Source: Novosphingobium kaempferiae
Lineage (GTDB): Bacteria; Pseudomonadota; Alphaproteobacteria; Sphingomonadales; Sphingomonadaceae
Assembly (NCBI RefSeq): GCF_021227995.1
Contig: NZ_CP089301.1
Coordinates: 3,720,001 to 3,784,000, forward strand
Direction: 5' to 3'
DNA length: 64,000 nt
This document shows positions 34,637-44,981 of this stretch, one piece after another. The position numbers and the translations under genes are program-made. The notes beneath the pieces were generated by a model, which worked only from the letters and a program-made list of their open reading frames with translations, did no database searches and was not told where the DNA came from. Within the stretch, counting starts at the first letter, position 1; each line of letters opens with the position of its first letter.

Positions 34637-36808
34637 ATGAACACCCGGTCCTCCCGCTTCGCCCTGCTGGCCTGCGCCAGCGTTCTGTCTTCCGGCGCCG
34701 CATTTGCTCCAGACATCGTGCATGCGCAGACGGCATCGACGCCTGCCTCGCCACGCAATGAGAAGGCGGCGCATGCGCCGGCTCATGCCGACGACGATGC
34801 GGGCAAGGACATCGTCGTCGTCGGGCATCCGCCGACGGACTATGGCCTCCTTGCTGCCACTGCCAGCGTCTCGGGCGACACGCTGGTTGCCCAGACGCGT
34901 GGCCAGATCGGTGAAATTCTGAACTCGCTGCCGGGCGTTTCCTCCACCAGCTTCTCGCCCGGCGCCTCGCGCCCGGTGCTACGTGGTTTCAGCGGCGACC
35001 GTGTGAGCGTGCTGACCGATGGCATCGGCTCTCTCGACGCATCCAACGTATCGGTCGACCACGCCGTCGTCTTCGACGCACTGACGGTCGACCACATCGA
35101 CGTATTCCACGGCCCCTCGGTCCTGCTCTTCGGCGGCAACGCCATCGGCGGCGCGGTCAACGCCATCGACAAGCGCATCCCGCGTCAAGTTCCCGACCGC
35201 ATCACTGCAACCGGCATCGGCAGCTATGCCACTGCGGCCGACGAACGCGCCGTCAGCGGCGCCATCGACGCCCCGCTCGGCGACCGGTTCGTCGCGCACG
35301 TCGATGCGTCCTGGCGGAAGGCGGACGACCTGCGTGTCGGAGGCAACGTCTATTCCAAGGCCCTGCGCGGCGACATGCTCCACGCTGCCGAGCATCTGCG
35401 CGAAGATGGCGAGACCGAAGAAGCAGCCGAACTCGAAACCGAAGCAGGCCGCAGCGGCCGTCTGCCAAACTCCGCGGCACGCACCACGACCATCGGCGCA
35501 GGCCTTGCGTTCATCGACGCCGGCGGCAGCCTCGGCATTTCCTATCAGCACTACGACACGACTTACGGCGCGCCGGAGCGACCAGAGACCGGCCACGGGC
35601 ACGAAGAGGAAGGCGAAGGCGGCCACGATCACGGCGAAGGCCCCGTGACGATCGGGCTCAAGCAGGACCGCTTCGACCTGCGCGGCGAACTCAAGCTCAG
35701 CGGCTTCCTCGACAGCGTGCAGGTGCGCGGTGCTTATGCCGACTACCAGCACACCGAATTCGAGGGAGACGAGGTCGGCACCGTCTTCGAGGGCGAAGGC
35801 ATCGAAACCCGCCTCGATCTGGTCCAGGCCAATCACGGCGGCTGGCGCGGCCGCAGCGGCGTGCAGTACCTCTGGCGCAGCCTGACCGTCACCGGTCCGG
35901 AAGCAGTGGTCCCCGATTACGAGATCGACCGCATCGGCTTCTTCACCCTGCAATCGCTCGACGTCGGCTCCGGCTTCACCTTCGATGCCTCTGGCCGCTA
36001 CGATAGCTCGCACGTCCAGTCGCGCGGCGCCGACTTCGACAAGAGCTTCGACCTGTGGTCGGGCGCAGTCGGCGCAAGCTGGAAGTCGGGCACCGGCATC
36101 AATATCGGCGCGAACTTCGTGCATGGCGAACGTGCGCCCTCGCCCGAGGAACTGCTGAGCGACGGCATCCACGTCGCCACCCAGTCCTACGAACTCGGCG
36201 ACCGCACGCTGGGCAAGGAAAAGAGCAACGGCTTCGAGGCCTACGTCCGCTACAACACGCCGACGGTGGACTTCTCGCTGACCGGCTACCTCACCGACTT
36301 CGACAACTACATCGCCCCGCTCGCGACCGGTGCCGAACAGGACGGCCAACCGGTCTACCAGTACACGGGCGTCGAGGCGCGCTTCAAGGGCTTCGAGGCT
36401 GCAGGCAGCTTCCAGGCCGTGGCCTGGGACAACGGCGAGCTGCGTTTCGACGGCGCGGCGGACTACACCCATGCGCAGATCAAGGGCTACGGCCCCGTCC
36501 CGCGCATCCCCCCGCTGCGCCTGCGTGGTGGCAGTGCGGTGACATTCGGCGATGTCCGTCTGCGCGGCGAAGTCGAATGGAACGCCAAGCAGGACCGCGT
36601 CGGCCAGTACGAGAACCCGACCAGTTCCTTCACACTCGTCAACCTCAGCGCCGACTGGCACCCGATGGGCGACAACGGCCCCGTCACACTGATGCTCTCG
36701 GCCGACAACCTGTTCGACGTGATCGGCCGCCGTTCGGCTTCGTTCACCAGCGACTTCGTGCCCATCGCCGGACGCGACGTTCGCCTGACGGCGAAATTCA
36801 CCTATTAA
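34637..36808 (+). CDS. TonB-dependent receptor, probable zinc receptor (ZnuD-like)
   Basis: A 723-residue outer-membrane receptor. Signal peptide MNTRSSRFALLACASVL...HAQT. A plug domain follows (IVVVGHPPTDYG as TonB-box region, then GEILNSLPGVSSTSFSPG and the GDRVSVLTDGI/NAIGGAVNA blocks), then a 22-strand-type barrel ending with an aromatic-rich strand (VRLTAKFTY). An extracellular-loop-like stretch is His/Glu-rich (TGHGHEEEGEGGHDHGEG), as in zinc receptor ZnuD. Together with the Zur-type box in front, zinc import is the best call. Start at 34637 rather than 34616, since the latter lies inside the operator. MFS and cysK genes follow at 57 bases, so they may share the transcript. Confidence 0.82.
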   Translation: MNTRSSRFALLACASVLSSGAAFAPDIVHAQTASTPASPRNEKAAHAPAHADDDAGKDIVVVGHPPTDYGLLAATASVSGDTLVAQTRGQIGEILNSLPGVSSTSFSPGASRPVLRGFSGDRVSVLTDGIGSLDASNVSVDHAVVFDALTVDHIDVFHGPSVLLFGGNAIGGAVNAIDKRIPRQVPDRITATGIGSYATAADERAVSGAIDAPLGDRFVAHVDASWRKADDLRVGGNVYSKALRGDMLHAAEHLREDGETEEAAELETEAGRSGRLPNSAARTTTIGAGLAFIDAGGSLGISYQHYDTTYGAPERPETGHGHEEEGEGGHDHGEGPVTIGLKQDRFDLRGELKLSGFLDSVQVRGAYADYQHTEFEGDEVGTVFEGEGIETRLDLVQANHGGWRGRSGVQYLWRSLTVTGPEAVVPDYEIDRIGFFTLQSLDVGSGFTFDASGRYDSSHVQSRGADFDKSFDLWSGAVGASWKSGTGINIGANFVHGERAPSPEELLSDGIHVATQSYELGDRTLGKEKSNGFEAYVRYNTPTVDFSLTGYLTDFDNYIAPLATGAEQDGQPVYQYTGVEARFKGFEAAGSFQAVAWDNGELRFDGAADYTHAQIKGYGPVPRIPPLRLRGGSAVTFGDVRLRGEVEWNAKQDRVGQYENPTSSFTLVNLSADWHPMGDNGPVTLMLSADNLFDVIGRRSASFTSDFVPIAGRDVRLTAKFTY

Positions 36809-36865
36809 GAAAATCAAGCCAAGCTTGTCTTGGCAAGGGGAGACCACGCTGTCATTCAGCACGGC

Positions 36866-38134
36866 GTGAGTCTCCCCGCCCCAACATCGCCGCTCCAGAT
36901 CGCCGACTATCGCAAGTTCTGGCTCGCCCGCTTCCTCGCCGTACTGGCGACCACGGGCACCGTCGTCATCATCGGCTACCAGCTCTACGACGTGGCGCGG
37001 ACCGACTATGGCATGTCGATCGCCCAAGCCTCGTTCCAGCTTGGCCTCCTCGGCTTCGCGCAGTTCCTGCCGGTGTTCCTGCTGACCCCCGTGGCGGGTT
37101 TCGTCGCCGACCGGTTCGACCGCCGCCGCGTCGCAGGCACTGCCTCATTGCTCGACATGTGCGTCGCCATCGGGCTCGGCATCACGACTACGATGGAAGT
37201 GCGCAGCCTGCCCGTGCTCTACGCCTTCGCGGTGCTGCACGGCGTGGTCCGCGTCTTCATCAGCCCCTCGATGTCTGCCATCGCCCCGAACATCGTACCG
37301 CCCAAGCTGATCCCACGCGCCATCGGCTTCAATTCGATCGCGATGCAGGCCGGGACCATCATCGGCCCTGCGGCCTACGGCTTCATGTTCGCGAGCCATC
37401 ACGCCATGCCCTACTGGTGCTCGGCGCTGTTCACCCTCGGCGCGTCGATCTCGGTCCAGTCGATCCGCAACCTGCCCGCGATCCCGCGCGATCCCGCCAA
37501 GGCCCACCCGATCCGCCAGATCGTCGAGGGGTTCAACTTCGTCTGGAGCGAGCGCTTCCTGTTCGGCTGCATCACGCTCGACCTCTTCGCGGTGCTCCTC
37601 GGCGGCGCGACCGCGCTGATGCCGGTCTTCGCCCGCGACCTTCTCCATGTCGGCCCCGAGGGCCTCGGCCAGATGCGCGCCGCCACCGCCGCTGGTGCTG
37701 CGGTCGTCGCACTGTGGCTGTCGTTCCAACCGATGCAGTCGAACGTCGGCGTCAAGATGCTCGCCGCCGTCGTGGCTTACGGAGCGGCGACCATCGGCTT
37801 CGGCCTCTCGCGCCATTTCCTGCTGTCGCTGGCGTTCCTGGCGCTGCTGGGCGCCGCCGACATGATCTCCGTGTTCATCCGCAGTTCGCTCGTCCAGTTG
37901 CGCACCCCGGATGAAGTGCGAGGCCGCGTCTCCGCGATTTCCGGCCTCGCCATCTCCGCCTCGAACGAGTTGGGCGAGTTCCAGTCCGGTTTCGCCGCCG
38001 CGCTGCTCGGCGCTACCGGAGCGGTTGTCTTCGGAGGCAGCGCTGCCATAGTCATCACCCTTGCCTGGGCCTGGCTCTTCCCGGAAATCCGCCGGGCCCG
38101 CACCTTTGAAGCCCGTTGGGAGCAAAAAGCATGA
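36866..38134 (+). CDS. MFS transporter (EntS/MFS_3-like)
   Basis: A major facilitator superfamily protein of about 422 residues with 11-12 hydrophobic segments, for example [30 protein letters not shown] and the loop-2/3 motif [18 protein letters not shown] (GxxxDRxxRR). It belongs to the EntS-like exporter type by pattern. The start is unclear: GTG 36866 gives [22 protein letters not shown] 36830 opens the frame earlier. Its stop overlaps cysK (ATGA), so transport and cysteine synthesis are coupled; the substrate could be a sulfur compound, but that is inference. Confidence 0.82.
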   Translation: MSLPAPTSPLQIADYRKFWLARFLAVLATTGTVVIIGYQLYDVARTDYGMSIAQASFQLGLLGFAQFLPVFLLTPVAGFVADRFDRRRVAGTASLLDMCVAIGLGITTTMEVRSLPVLYAFAVLHGVVRVFISPSMSAIAPNIVPPKLIPRAIGFNSIAMQAGTIIGPAAYGFMFASHHAMPYWCSALFTLGASISVQSIRNLPAIPRDPAKAHPIRQIVEGFNFVWSERFLFGCITLDLFAVLLGGATALMPVFARDLLHVGPEGLGQMRAATAAGAAVVALWLSFQPMQSNVGVKMLAAVVAYGAATIGFGLSRHFLLSLAFLALLGAADMISVFIRSSLVQLRTPDEVRGRVSAISGLAISASNELGEFQSGFAAALLGATGAVVFGGSAAIVITLAWAWLFPEIRRARTFEARWEQKA

Positions 38135-39048
38135 AGGCCGACAGCATCCTCGCCACCATCGGCGATACCCCGCACATCCGCCTGTCCCGCCTGTTCCCGG
38201 ACCATGAGGTCTGGGTGAAGGCCGAGCGCGCCAATCCCGGCGGCTCGATCAAGGACCGCATCGGTCTCGCCATGATCGAGGCGGCCGAGGCCGACGGCAG
38301 CCTCCAGCCCGGCGGCACGATCATCGAGCCGACCTCCGGCAACACCGGCATCGGCCTCGCCATGGCAGCCGCGGTCAAGGGCTACACGCTGGTCCTCGTC
38401 ATGCCCGAATCGATGTCGGTCGAGCGCCGCCGCCTGATGCTGGCCTATGGCGCAAAGTTCGACCTGACCCCGCGCGAGAAGGGCATGAAGGGCGCCATCG
38501 AACGCGCCAAGGAACTGATCGAGGCTACCCCCGGCTCGTGGATGCCCCAGCAGTTCGACAACCCCGCGAACGTCGATATCCATGTGAAGACCACCGCGCA
38601 GGAAATCCTCAAGGACTTCGCGGAAGAGCCCATCGACGTGCTCGTCACCGGCGTCGGCACCGGCGGCCACCTCACCGGCTGCGCCGAGACGCTCAAGGCC
38701 GCATGGCCGTCGATGAAGGCCTATGCCGTGGAGCCGACGCTTTCGCCCGTCATCTCCGGCGGCCAGCCCGGCCCGCATCCGATCCAGGGCATCGGCGCAG
38801 GCTTCATCCCCGGCAACCTCCACACCCAGTCGATCGACGGCGCTATCCAGGTCGATCCGGCCGACGCCAAGGAATGGGCACGCCGCTGCGCCACGACCGA
38901 AGGGATGCTGGTCGGCATCAGTTCAGGCGCGACGCTTGCCGCCATCGCACAGAAGTTGCAGGATCTGCCCGCCGGCAGCCGCGTCCTCGGCTTCAACTAC
39001 GATACCGGCGAACGCTACCTCTCGGTGCCGGATTTCCTGCCCGAATAA
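38131..39048 (+). CDS. cysK: Cysteine synthase A
   Basis: A 305-residue PLP enzyme, O-acetylserine sulfhydrylase, making cysteine from O-acetylserine and sulfide. The PLP lysine is in [16 protein letters not shown] near residue 42; phosphate and substrate loops are [13 protein letters not shown] and [11 protein letters not shown]; the C-terminal [11 protein letters not shown] is intact. Start ATG 38131 with GGGAG 9 bases upstream, overlapping the MFS stop. A normal housekeeping-like CysK; placement behind a Zur-type box via the upstream genes could link cysteine supply to zinc, but read-through is unproven. Confidence 0.95.
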   Translation: MKADSILATIGDTPHIRLSRLFPDHEVWVKAERANPGGSIKDRIGLAMIEAAEADGSLQPGGTIIEPTSGNTGIGLAMAAAVKGYTLVLVMPESMSVERRRLMLAYGAKFDLTPREKGMKGAIERAKELIEATPGSWMPQQFDNPANVDIHVKTTAQEILKDFAEEPIDVLVTGVGTGGHLTGCAETLKAAWPSMKAYAVEPTLSPVISGGQPGPHPIQGIGAGFIPGNLHTQSIDGAIQVDPADAKEWARRCATTEGMLVGISSGATLAAIAQKLQDLPAGSRVLGFNYDTGERYLSVPDFLPE

Positions 39049-39079
39049 GCGCCCTTCCCGCGAATTGCCCGAGAGAACA

Positions 39080-39790
39080 ATGACCTACACCCCTTCGCTC
39101 GAACCCGTCGCCTACTCGCATGCGGGCGTCGACCTCACCGGCTGGCTGGCCCGGCCGGAGGGCACGGCCCGTGCGGCCGTGGCGCTGTTTCCCACCATCG
39201 CCAACGTCATCCCGCTGATGGAAGAGCGCGCCCGCAAGCTGGCCGCGGAAGGCTATCTGGTGATGATCACCGACTTCTACGGCGAGCCGATCGCAAGCTT
39301 CGAGGCGTCGTTCCCCATCGCCGAGAAGCTGCGCGCCAACAACGACTACTACCGTGCCCGGATCATCGCCGGGATCGACGTACTGCGCGGGCTGGCGGAT
39401 GGCCTGAAACTCTTCGCCATCGGTCACTGCATGGGAGGCCAGGCGGTGCTCGAAGCCGCGCGCGCGGGTGAGGAACTGGCAGGCGTGGTCAGCTTCCACG
39501 GCACCCTGCCGACGACGGCACCGGCCCAGCCCGGCGGCATCCGCCCGCGCATCCTCGTCTGCCACGGCGATGCCGACCCCCTCGTTCCGCGCGAACATGT
39601 CGTGGCGTTCTGGGAGGAAATGGACGCAGCCGGAGCGAACTGGCACTTCCACAGCTACGGCAACGTGAAGCACGGGTTCACCGACCCGCACAGCCCCGAC
39701 AAGGGCATGGCGTTCCTCGACTACAACGTCAGCGCCGATCGCCAGTCCTGGGCGTCGATGCTGTCGTTCTTCGAAGAAATCCTGGGCTGA
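39080..39790 (+). CDS. Dienelactone hydrolase family protein
   Basis: A 236-residue alpha/beta hydrolase of the dienelactone hydrolase family. The nucleophile is Cys in GHCMGGQA near residue 116 (GxCxG), with Asp in HGDADPLVP and His in VKHGFTDP. True dienelactone hydrolases degrade chlorocatechols; most family members have unknown substrates and no catabolic genes are nearby. ATG 39080 has GAGAGA 4-9 bases upstream; the long upstream frame inside cysK is a shadow. It lies 31 bases after cysK, probably in the same transcript. Confidence 0.88.
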   Translation: MTYTPSLEPVAYSHAGVDLTGWLARPEGTARAAVALFPTIANVIPLMEERARKLAAEGYLVMITDFYGEPIASFEASFPIAEKLRANNDYYRARIIAGIDVLRGLADGLKLFAIGHCMGGQAVLEAARAGEELAGVVSFHGTLPTTAPAQPGGIRPRILVCHGDADPLVPREHVVAFWEEMDAAGANWHFHSYGNVKHGFTDPHSPDKGMAFLDYNVSADRQSWASMLSFFEEILG

Positions 39791-39798
39791 TATACATT

Positions 39799-39823
39799 CC
39801 TCCCCGAGCTTGTCTCGGGGAGG
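39799..39823. terminator. Hairpin after the dienelactone hydrolase gene
   Basis: Perfect 10-bp stem CCTCCCCGAG / CTCGGGGAGG with loop CTTGT, 8 bases after the stop and ahead of the convergent hisI end. No U-run follows; the surrounding GGTGGCGG...GACGGTGGGGCAG resembles dispersed sphingomonad repeats. Confidence 0.55.
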
Positions 39824-39865
39824 TGGCGGCGCGAAGCGCTGACGGTGGGGCAGTGGCGCGAGGCT

Positions 39866-40243
39866 TCAGCGCTCGACCCGCTCCAGCACTTCGCCATCCA
39901 GCTTGCGATAGAAGCAGCTGCGCGCACCGGTGTGGCAGGCCGGGCCTTCGGGCGTGACGCGCAGTTCCAGCGCGTCCTGATCGCAGTCCACCCGGATTTC
40001 GTCCACACGCAGGAAGTGCCCTGAAGTCTCGCCCTTGAGCCACAGCTTCCCGCGAGAGCGTGAGTGGAAATGCGCCAGCCCCGTCTCACGGGTCTTCGCC
40101 AATGCCTCGGCGTCCATATAGGCGACCATCAGGATCTCTCGCGAACGCGAATCGACGGCGATGGCGATGAGCAATCCCTGCGCATCGAAGCGCGGCAGGA
40201 ACGCTGTTCCCATCTCCCGTTCCTCAGTCGTCACGTCCGTCAT
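39866..40243 (-). CDS. hisI: Phosphoribosyl-AMP cyclohydrolase
   Basis: A 125-residue histidine-pathway enzyme that opens the adenine ring of phosphoribosyl-AMP. Hallmarks: [36 protein letters not shown], the metal motif [12 protein letters not shown] and [11 protein letters not shown]. It is the single-domain HisI, with no HisE fusion. Start ATG 40243 gives [13 protein letters not shown] 40213 (MGTAFLP) has the better site GAGGA 7 bases upstream, so the true start may be there. No other his genes are in the window. Longer upstream frame is shadow across the putative RNA region. Confidence 0.93.
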   Translation of the reverse strand: MTDVTTEEREMGTAFLPRFDAQGLLIAIAVDSRSREILMVAYMDAEALAKTRETGLAHFHSRSRGKLWLKGETSGHFLRVDEIRVDCDQDALELRVTPEGPACHTGARSCFYRKLDGEVLERVER

Positions 40244-40357
40244 AGCCCCGATCATCCCTGTTTCCGCTACCAGCGGCATAATTGTTGCAGCACAGCCACA
40301 GCGGCGGATCAAAATCCACGTTAACCGGCGAACCCTCTTTCCAAAAAAGACGATTCG

Positions 40358-40590
40358 GTGAAATCTGTCCTTGCAGCTGGGGGGCTGCTTCTGACCCACA
40401 GGTCGCTCGCAGGCAAGTGTTCGGCAAGGAACACCGGCCTGAAACGGAAAGCGGGCCACGGTTCAGGGAATGCTTACGATGAGGGATCGGACCAGACGGT
40501 ATCAGGGGCACCGTCTAACTGCGCAAGCAGGGTTCAACAGTTTCGTCACGAGGACGCCCGGAGCCGCAAGGTTCCGGGCGTTTTCGTTTG
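40358..40590 (+). ncRNA. Candidate structured non-coding RNA (class unassigned)
   Basis: A 348-base gap between hisI and comF (40244-40591) holds no convincing gene but a chain of perfect hairpins on one strand: GCAGC/GCTGC (40373-40388), GTGTTC/GAACAC (40417-40434), CCTGAA/TTCAGG (40438-40467), GACGGT/ACCGTC (40495-40515), CTGC-GCAA-GCAG (40519-40530), then an intrinsic terminator with U-tract only on the plus strand. A 77-codon GTG frame from 40358 is weak. The stretch GCGGGCCACGGTTCAGGG is faintly 6S-like, but I cannot assign a family. The 5' end is uncertain; only the 3' end at about 40590 is well supported. Confidence 0.5.
40554..40590 (+). terminator. Intrinsic terminator before comF
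   Basis: ACGCCCGGAGCC (40554-40565), tetraloop GCAA, GGTTCCGGGCGT (40570-40581), then TTTCGTTT: a 12-bp stem with one G-T pair and a U-tract on the plus strand. No plus-strand protein gene ends here, which implies a transcript of the preceding region. Confidence 0.85.
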
Positions 40591-40591
40591 A

Positions 40592-41332
40592 TCAGGCGAT
40601 ATCGAGCGCCTCGTCCAGCACGCGGGAGAAGCAGGCGATGACCACCCGCTCCGCCCCCGCCCGTTTCAAGGCAGAGACGCAGGCATCACTCGTGGCCCCG
40701 CTGGTCAGCACGTCGTCGACGAGAACCACCTTCGTCCCTTTCAGCACGGCCTTTCGCCCGGGATGCACCGCAATCGCGCCGGACAGCGCCCGCTTGCGCG
40801 CCAGCTTGCCAAGCCCACCCAGCGAGCGCGTCGCCTTGCGCCTGACGAGAGCATCGACCGCAAGCCGTGCCCCGGTTCGCTTTCCGATCTGCCGGGCCAG
40901 TTCGGCCGCCTGGTTATAGCCGCGCTTCCACAAGCGCCAGCGATGCAGAGGGACGGGCACGAGCACCCAGTCCTCGTCCACGAATGACAGCTTGGGCACC
41001 ATCAGCCCCGCCATCATCGGCGCGAGCGCAATGCGGTTGCCGTGCTTGAAAGCAAGCACAAGCTTGCGCGACGGATCGTTGTAGAGCGTGCCCGCAGCGA
41101 TCCCGCCATGGCGCGGTGGATCGGCGAGGCATGGTGCGCAGGTTCCGCCCTCCGGCATGGCGTCGCCGAACGGCCGCTGGCAGGATGCGCAGCAAGGCTC
41201 CCCCGGAATGACGAGCGTGTTCCAGCAGTCCACGCACAGCCCCGCCGCCGAACCGATCGCCGCTCCGCATAGCGGGCAGCGTGGCGGAAAGATCAGGTCT
41301 ATCAACGGCGCAAGGGCCTGTCCGGGCGACAT
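40592..41332 (-). CDS. comF: ComF family phosphoribosyltransferase-like protein
   Basis: A 246-residue ComF family protein, involved in competence or DNA uptake in some bacteria and otherwise of unknown role. N-terminal zinc-type cysteine pairs CPLCG, CVDCW, CASC and CAPC; the C-terminal phosphoribosyltransferase domain has the PRPP-binding loop VVLVDDVLTSGATSDAC. ALNTER-typical VPVPLHRWRLWKRGYNQA is present. Full length. Convergent with the candidate RNA; divergent from the methyltransferase gene. Confidence 0.92.
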   Translation of the reverse strand: MSPGQALAPLIDLIFPPRCPLCGAAIGSAAGLCVDCWNTLVIPGEPCCASCQRPFGDAMPEGGTCAPCLADPPRHGGIAAGTLYNDPSRKLVLAFKHGNRIALAPMMAGLMVPKLSFVDEDWVLVPVPLHRWRLWKRGYNQAAELARQIGKRTGARLAVDALVRRKATRSLGGLGKLARKRALSGAIAVHPGRKAVLKGTKVVLVDDVLTSGATSDACVSALKRAGAERVVIACFSRVLDEALDIA

Positions 41333-41418
41333 GGCGCGATCCTATGCAACCGCCCTTGCGCAACAAGCCCGCACGAGGGGCATTGCAAGGTTTTCATCGA
41401 CGCGGCAGGGGAACGTCC

Positions 41419-42177
41419 ATGGCAAGCAAGGCTCCCCCCCGCATCTTCTCCCCGGCCCGCCGCATGGCCCTCCGCCGGCGCATGCTGCAACTCCAGCAGT
41501 TGCCCGATGCACCGCGCTACCTGATCGACGACATGGTGGAGGATGTGCTGGAGCGCCTGTCCTTCCTGCGCTTCGAGCCGAAGACCGCGCTGGTGGTGGG
41601 CGATTATTCGGGTGCCCTCGCCACTCAGTTGCGCGCGCAGGGTGTGACCGTGACCGAAGTCGATCCCGCCATGGGCTTCGTCGAGGAGCAGCCCTGGCCG
41701 TTCGCGGACATCGATCTCATCGCCAGCCTCGGCACTCTCGACACCGTGAACGACCTGCCGGGCGCGCTCGTCCATGCGCGCAAGGCGCTGGCGCCGGGCG
41801 GGATGCTGATCGCCAGCTTCCTCGCCTCGGGCAGCGTGCAGAAGCTGCGCGACGTGATGCTGGCAGCCGACGGCGACCGACCGGCGGCGCGGGTTCACCC
41901 CTCGGTCGATGTGCGCGCGGGGGCACAACTGCTCCAGCGCACCCTCTATGCGGACCCGGTGGCGGATCATCGTCATCTCGACGTGGGTTTCCGCAGCCTT
42001 GAGCGCCTTGCGGGCGACCTGCGTGCGCAGGGCCTGGCGAACGTGCTCGCCGATCCCGGCCCGCCGCTCGGCAAGGCGGCGCTGGCGCGGGCGCATGATG
42101 CGTTCGCTGCTGCCGGTGAAGGCGGACGTACGGTGGAGCGATTCGAAATCCTGACGCTGTCCGGCTGGAAGCGTTGA
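41419..42177 (+). CDS. SAM-dependent methyltransferase (BioC/NDUFAF5-like)
   Basis: A 252-residue class I methyltransferase-like protein. The SAM-binding region begins ALVVGDYSGALATQL near residue 56, but the usual GxGxG is degenerate (VGDYSG), which could affect activity. DLIASLGTLDTVNDLPGALVHARKALAPGG is the later motif IV/VI type region. Similar proteins beside comF in sphingomonads resemble NDUFAF5/BioC. ATG 41419 has AGGGGA 8 bases upstream. It ends at a bidirectional terminator facing ppdK. Confidence 0.78.
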   Translation: MASKAPPRIFSPARRMALRRRMLQLQQLPDAPRYLIDDMVEDVLERLSFLRFEPKTALVVGDYSGALATQLRAQGVTVTEVDPAMGFVEEQPWPFADIDLIASLGTLDTVNDLPGALVHARKALAPGGMLIASFLASGSVQKLRDVMLAADGDRPAARVHPSVDVRAGAQLLQRTLYADPVADHRHLDVGFRSLERLAGDLRAQGLANVLADPGPPLGKAALARAHDAFAAAGEGGRTVERFEILTLSGWKR

Positions 42178-42182
42178 GGCAC

Positions 42183-42225
42183 AAAAAATCGGCGAGGCCC
42201 ATGGGAGCCTCGCCGATGAATTTTT
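42183..42225. terminator. Bidirectional terminator between methyltransferase gene and ppdK
   Basis: ATCGGCGAGGC (42188-42198) pairs with GCCTCGCCGAT (42207-42217), 8-base loop, with an A-run (42183-42188) on the left and ATTTTT on the right. Works for both convergent genes. Confidence 0.85.
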
Positions 42226-42234
42226 CCGGTAGCG

Positions 42235-42255
42235 GTCCCGGGTCAGGCCCGGGAC
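42235..42255. repeat. Half-element of the palindromic repeat family
   Basis: GTCCCGGG / CCCGGGAC with a TCAGG loop (42235-42255), just before the ppdK stop. It resembles one arm of the elements at 23344 and 30882. Confidence 0.55.
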
Positions 42256-42262
42256 AACGCCA

Positions 42263-44926
<2,664 letters not shown>

Positions 44927-44981
44927 TAGTCCCAAATCTCCGGGATTTTTGCGCAAGAATGCAGATCGTGGGGAAACCCTC

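Noticed and set aside
40358..40591. A 77-codon GTG frame in the hisI-comF gap
   Set aside because: Weak start and no conserved features; it overlaps strong RNA hairpins and a terminator, so an RNA fits better.
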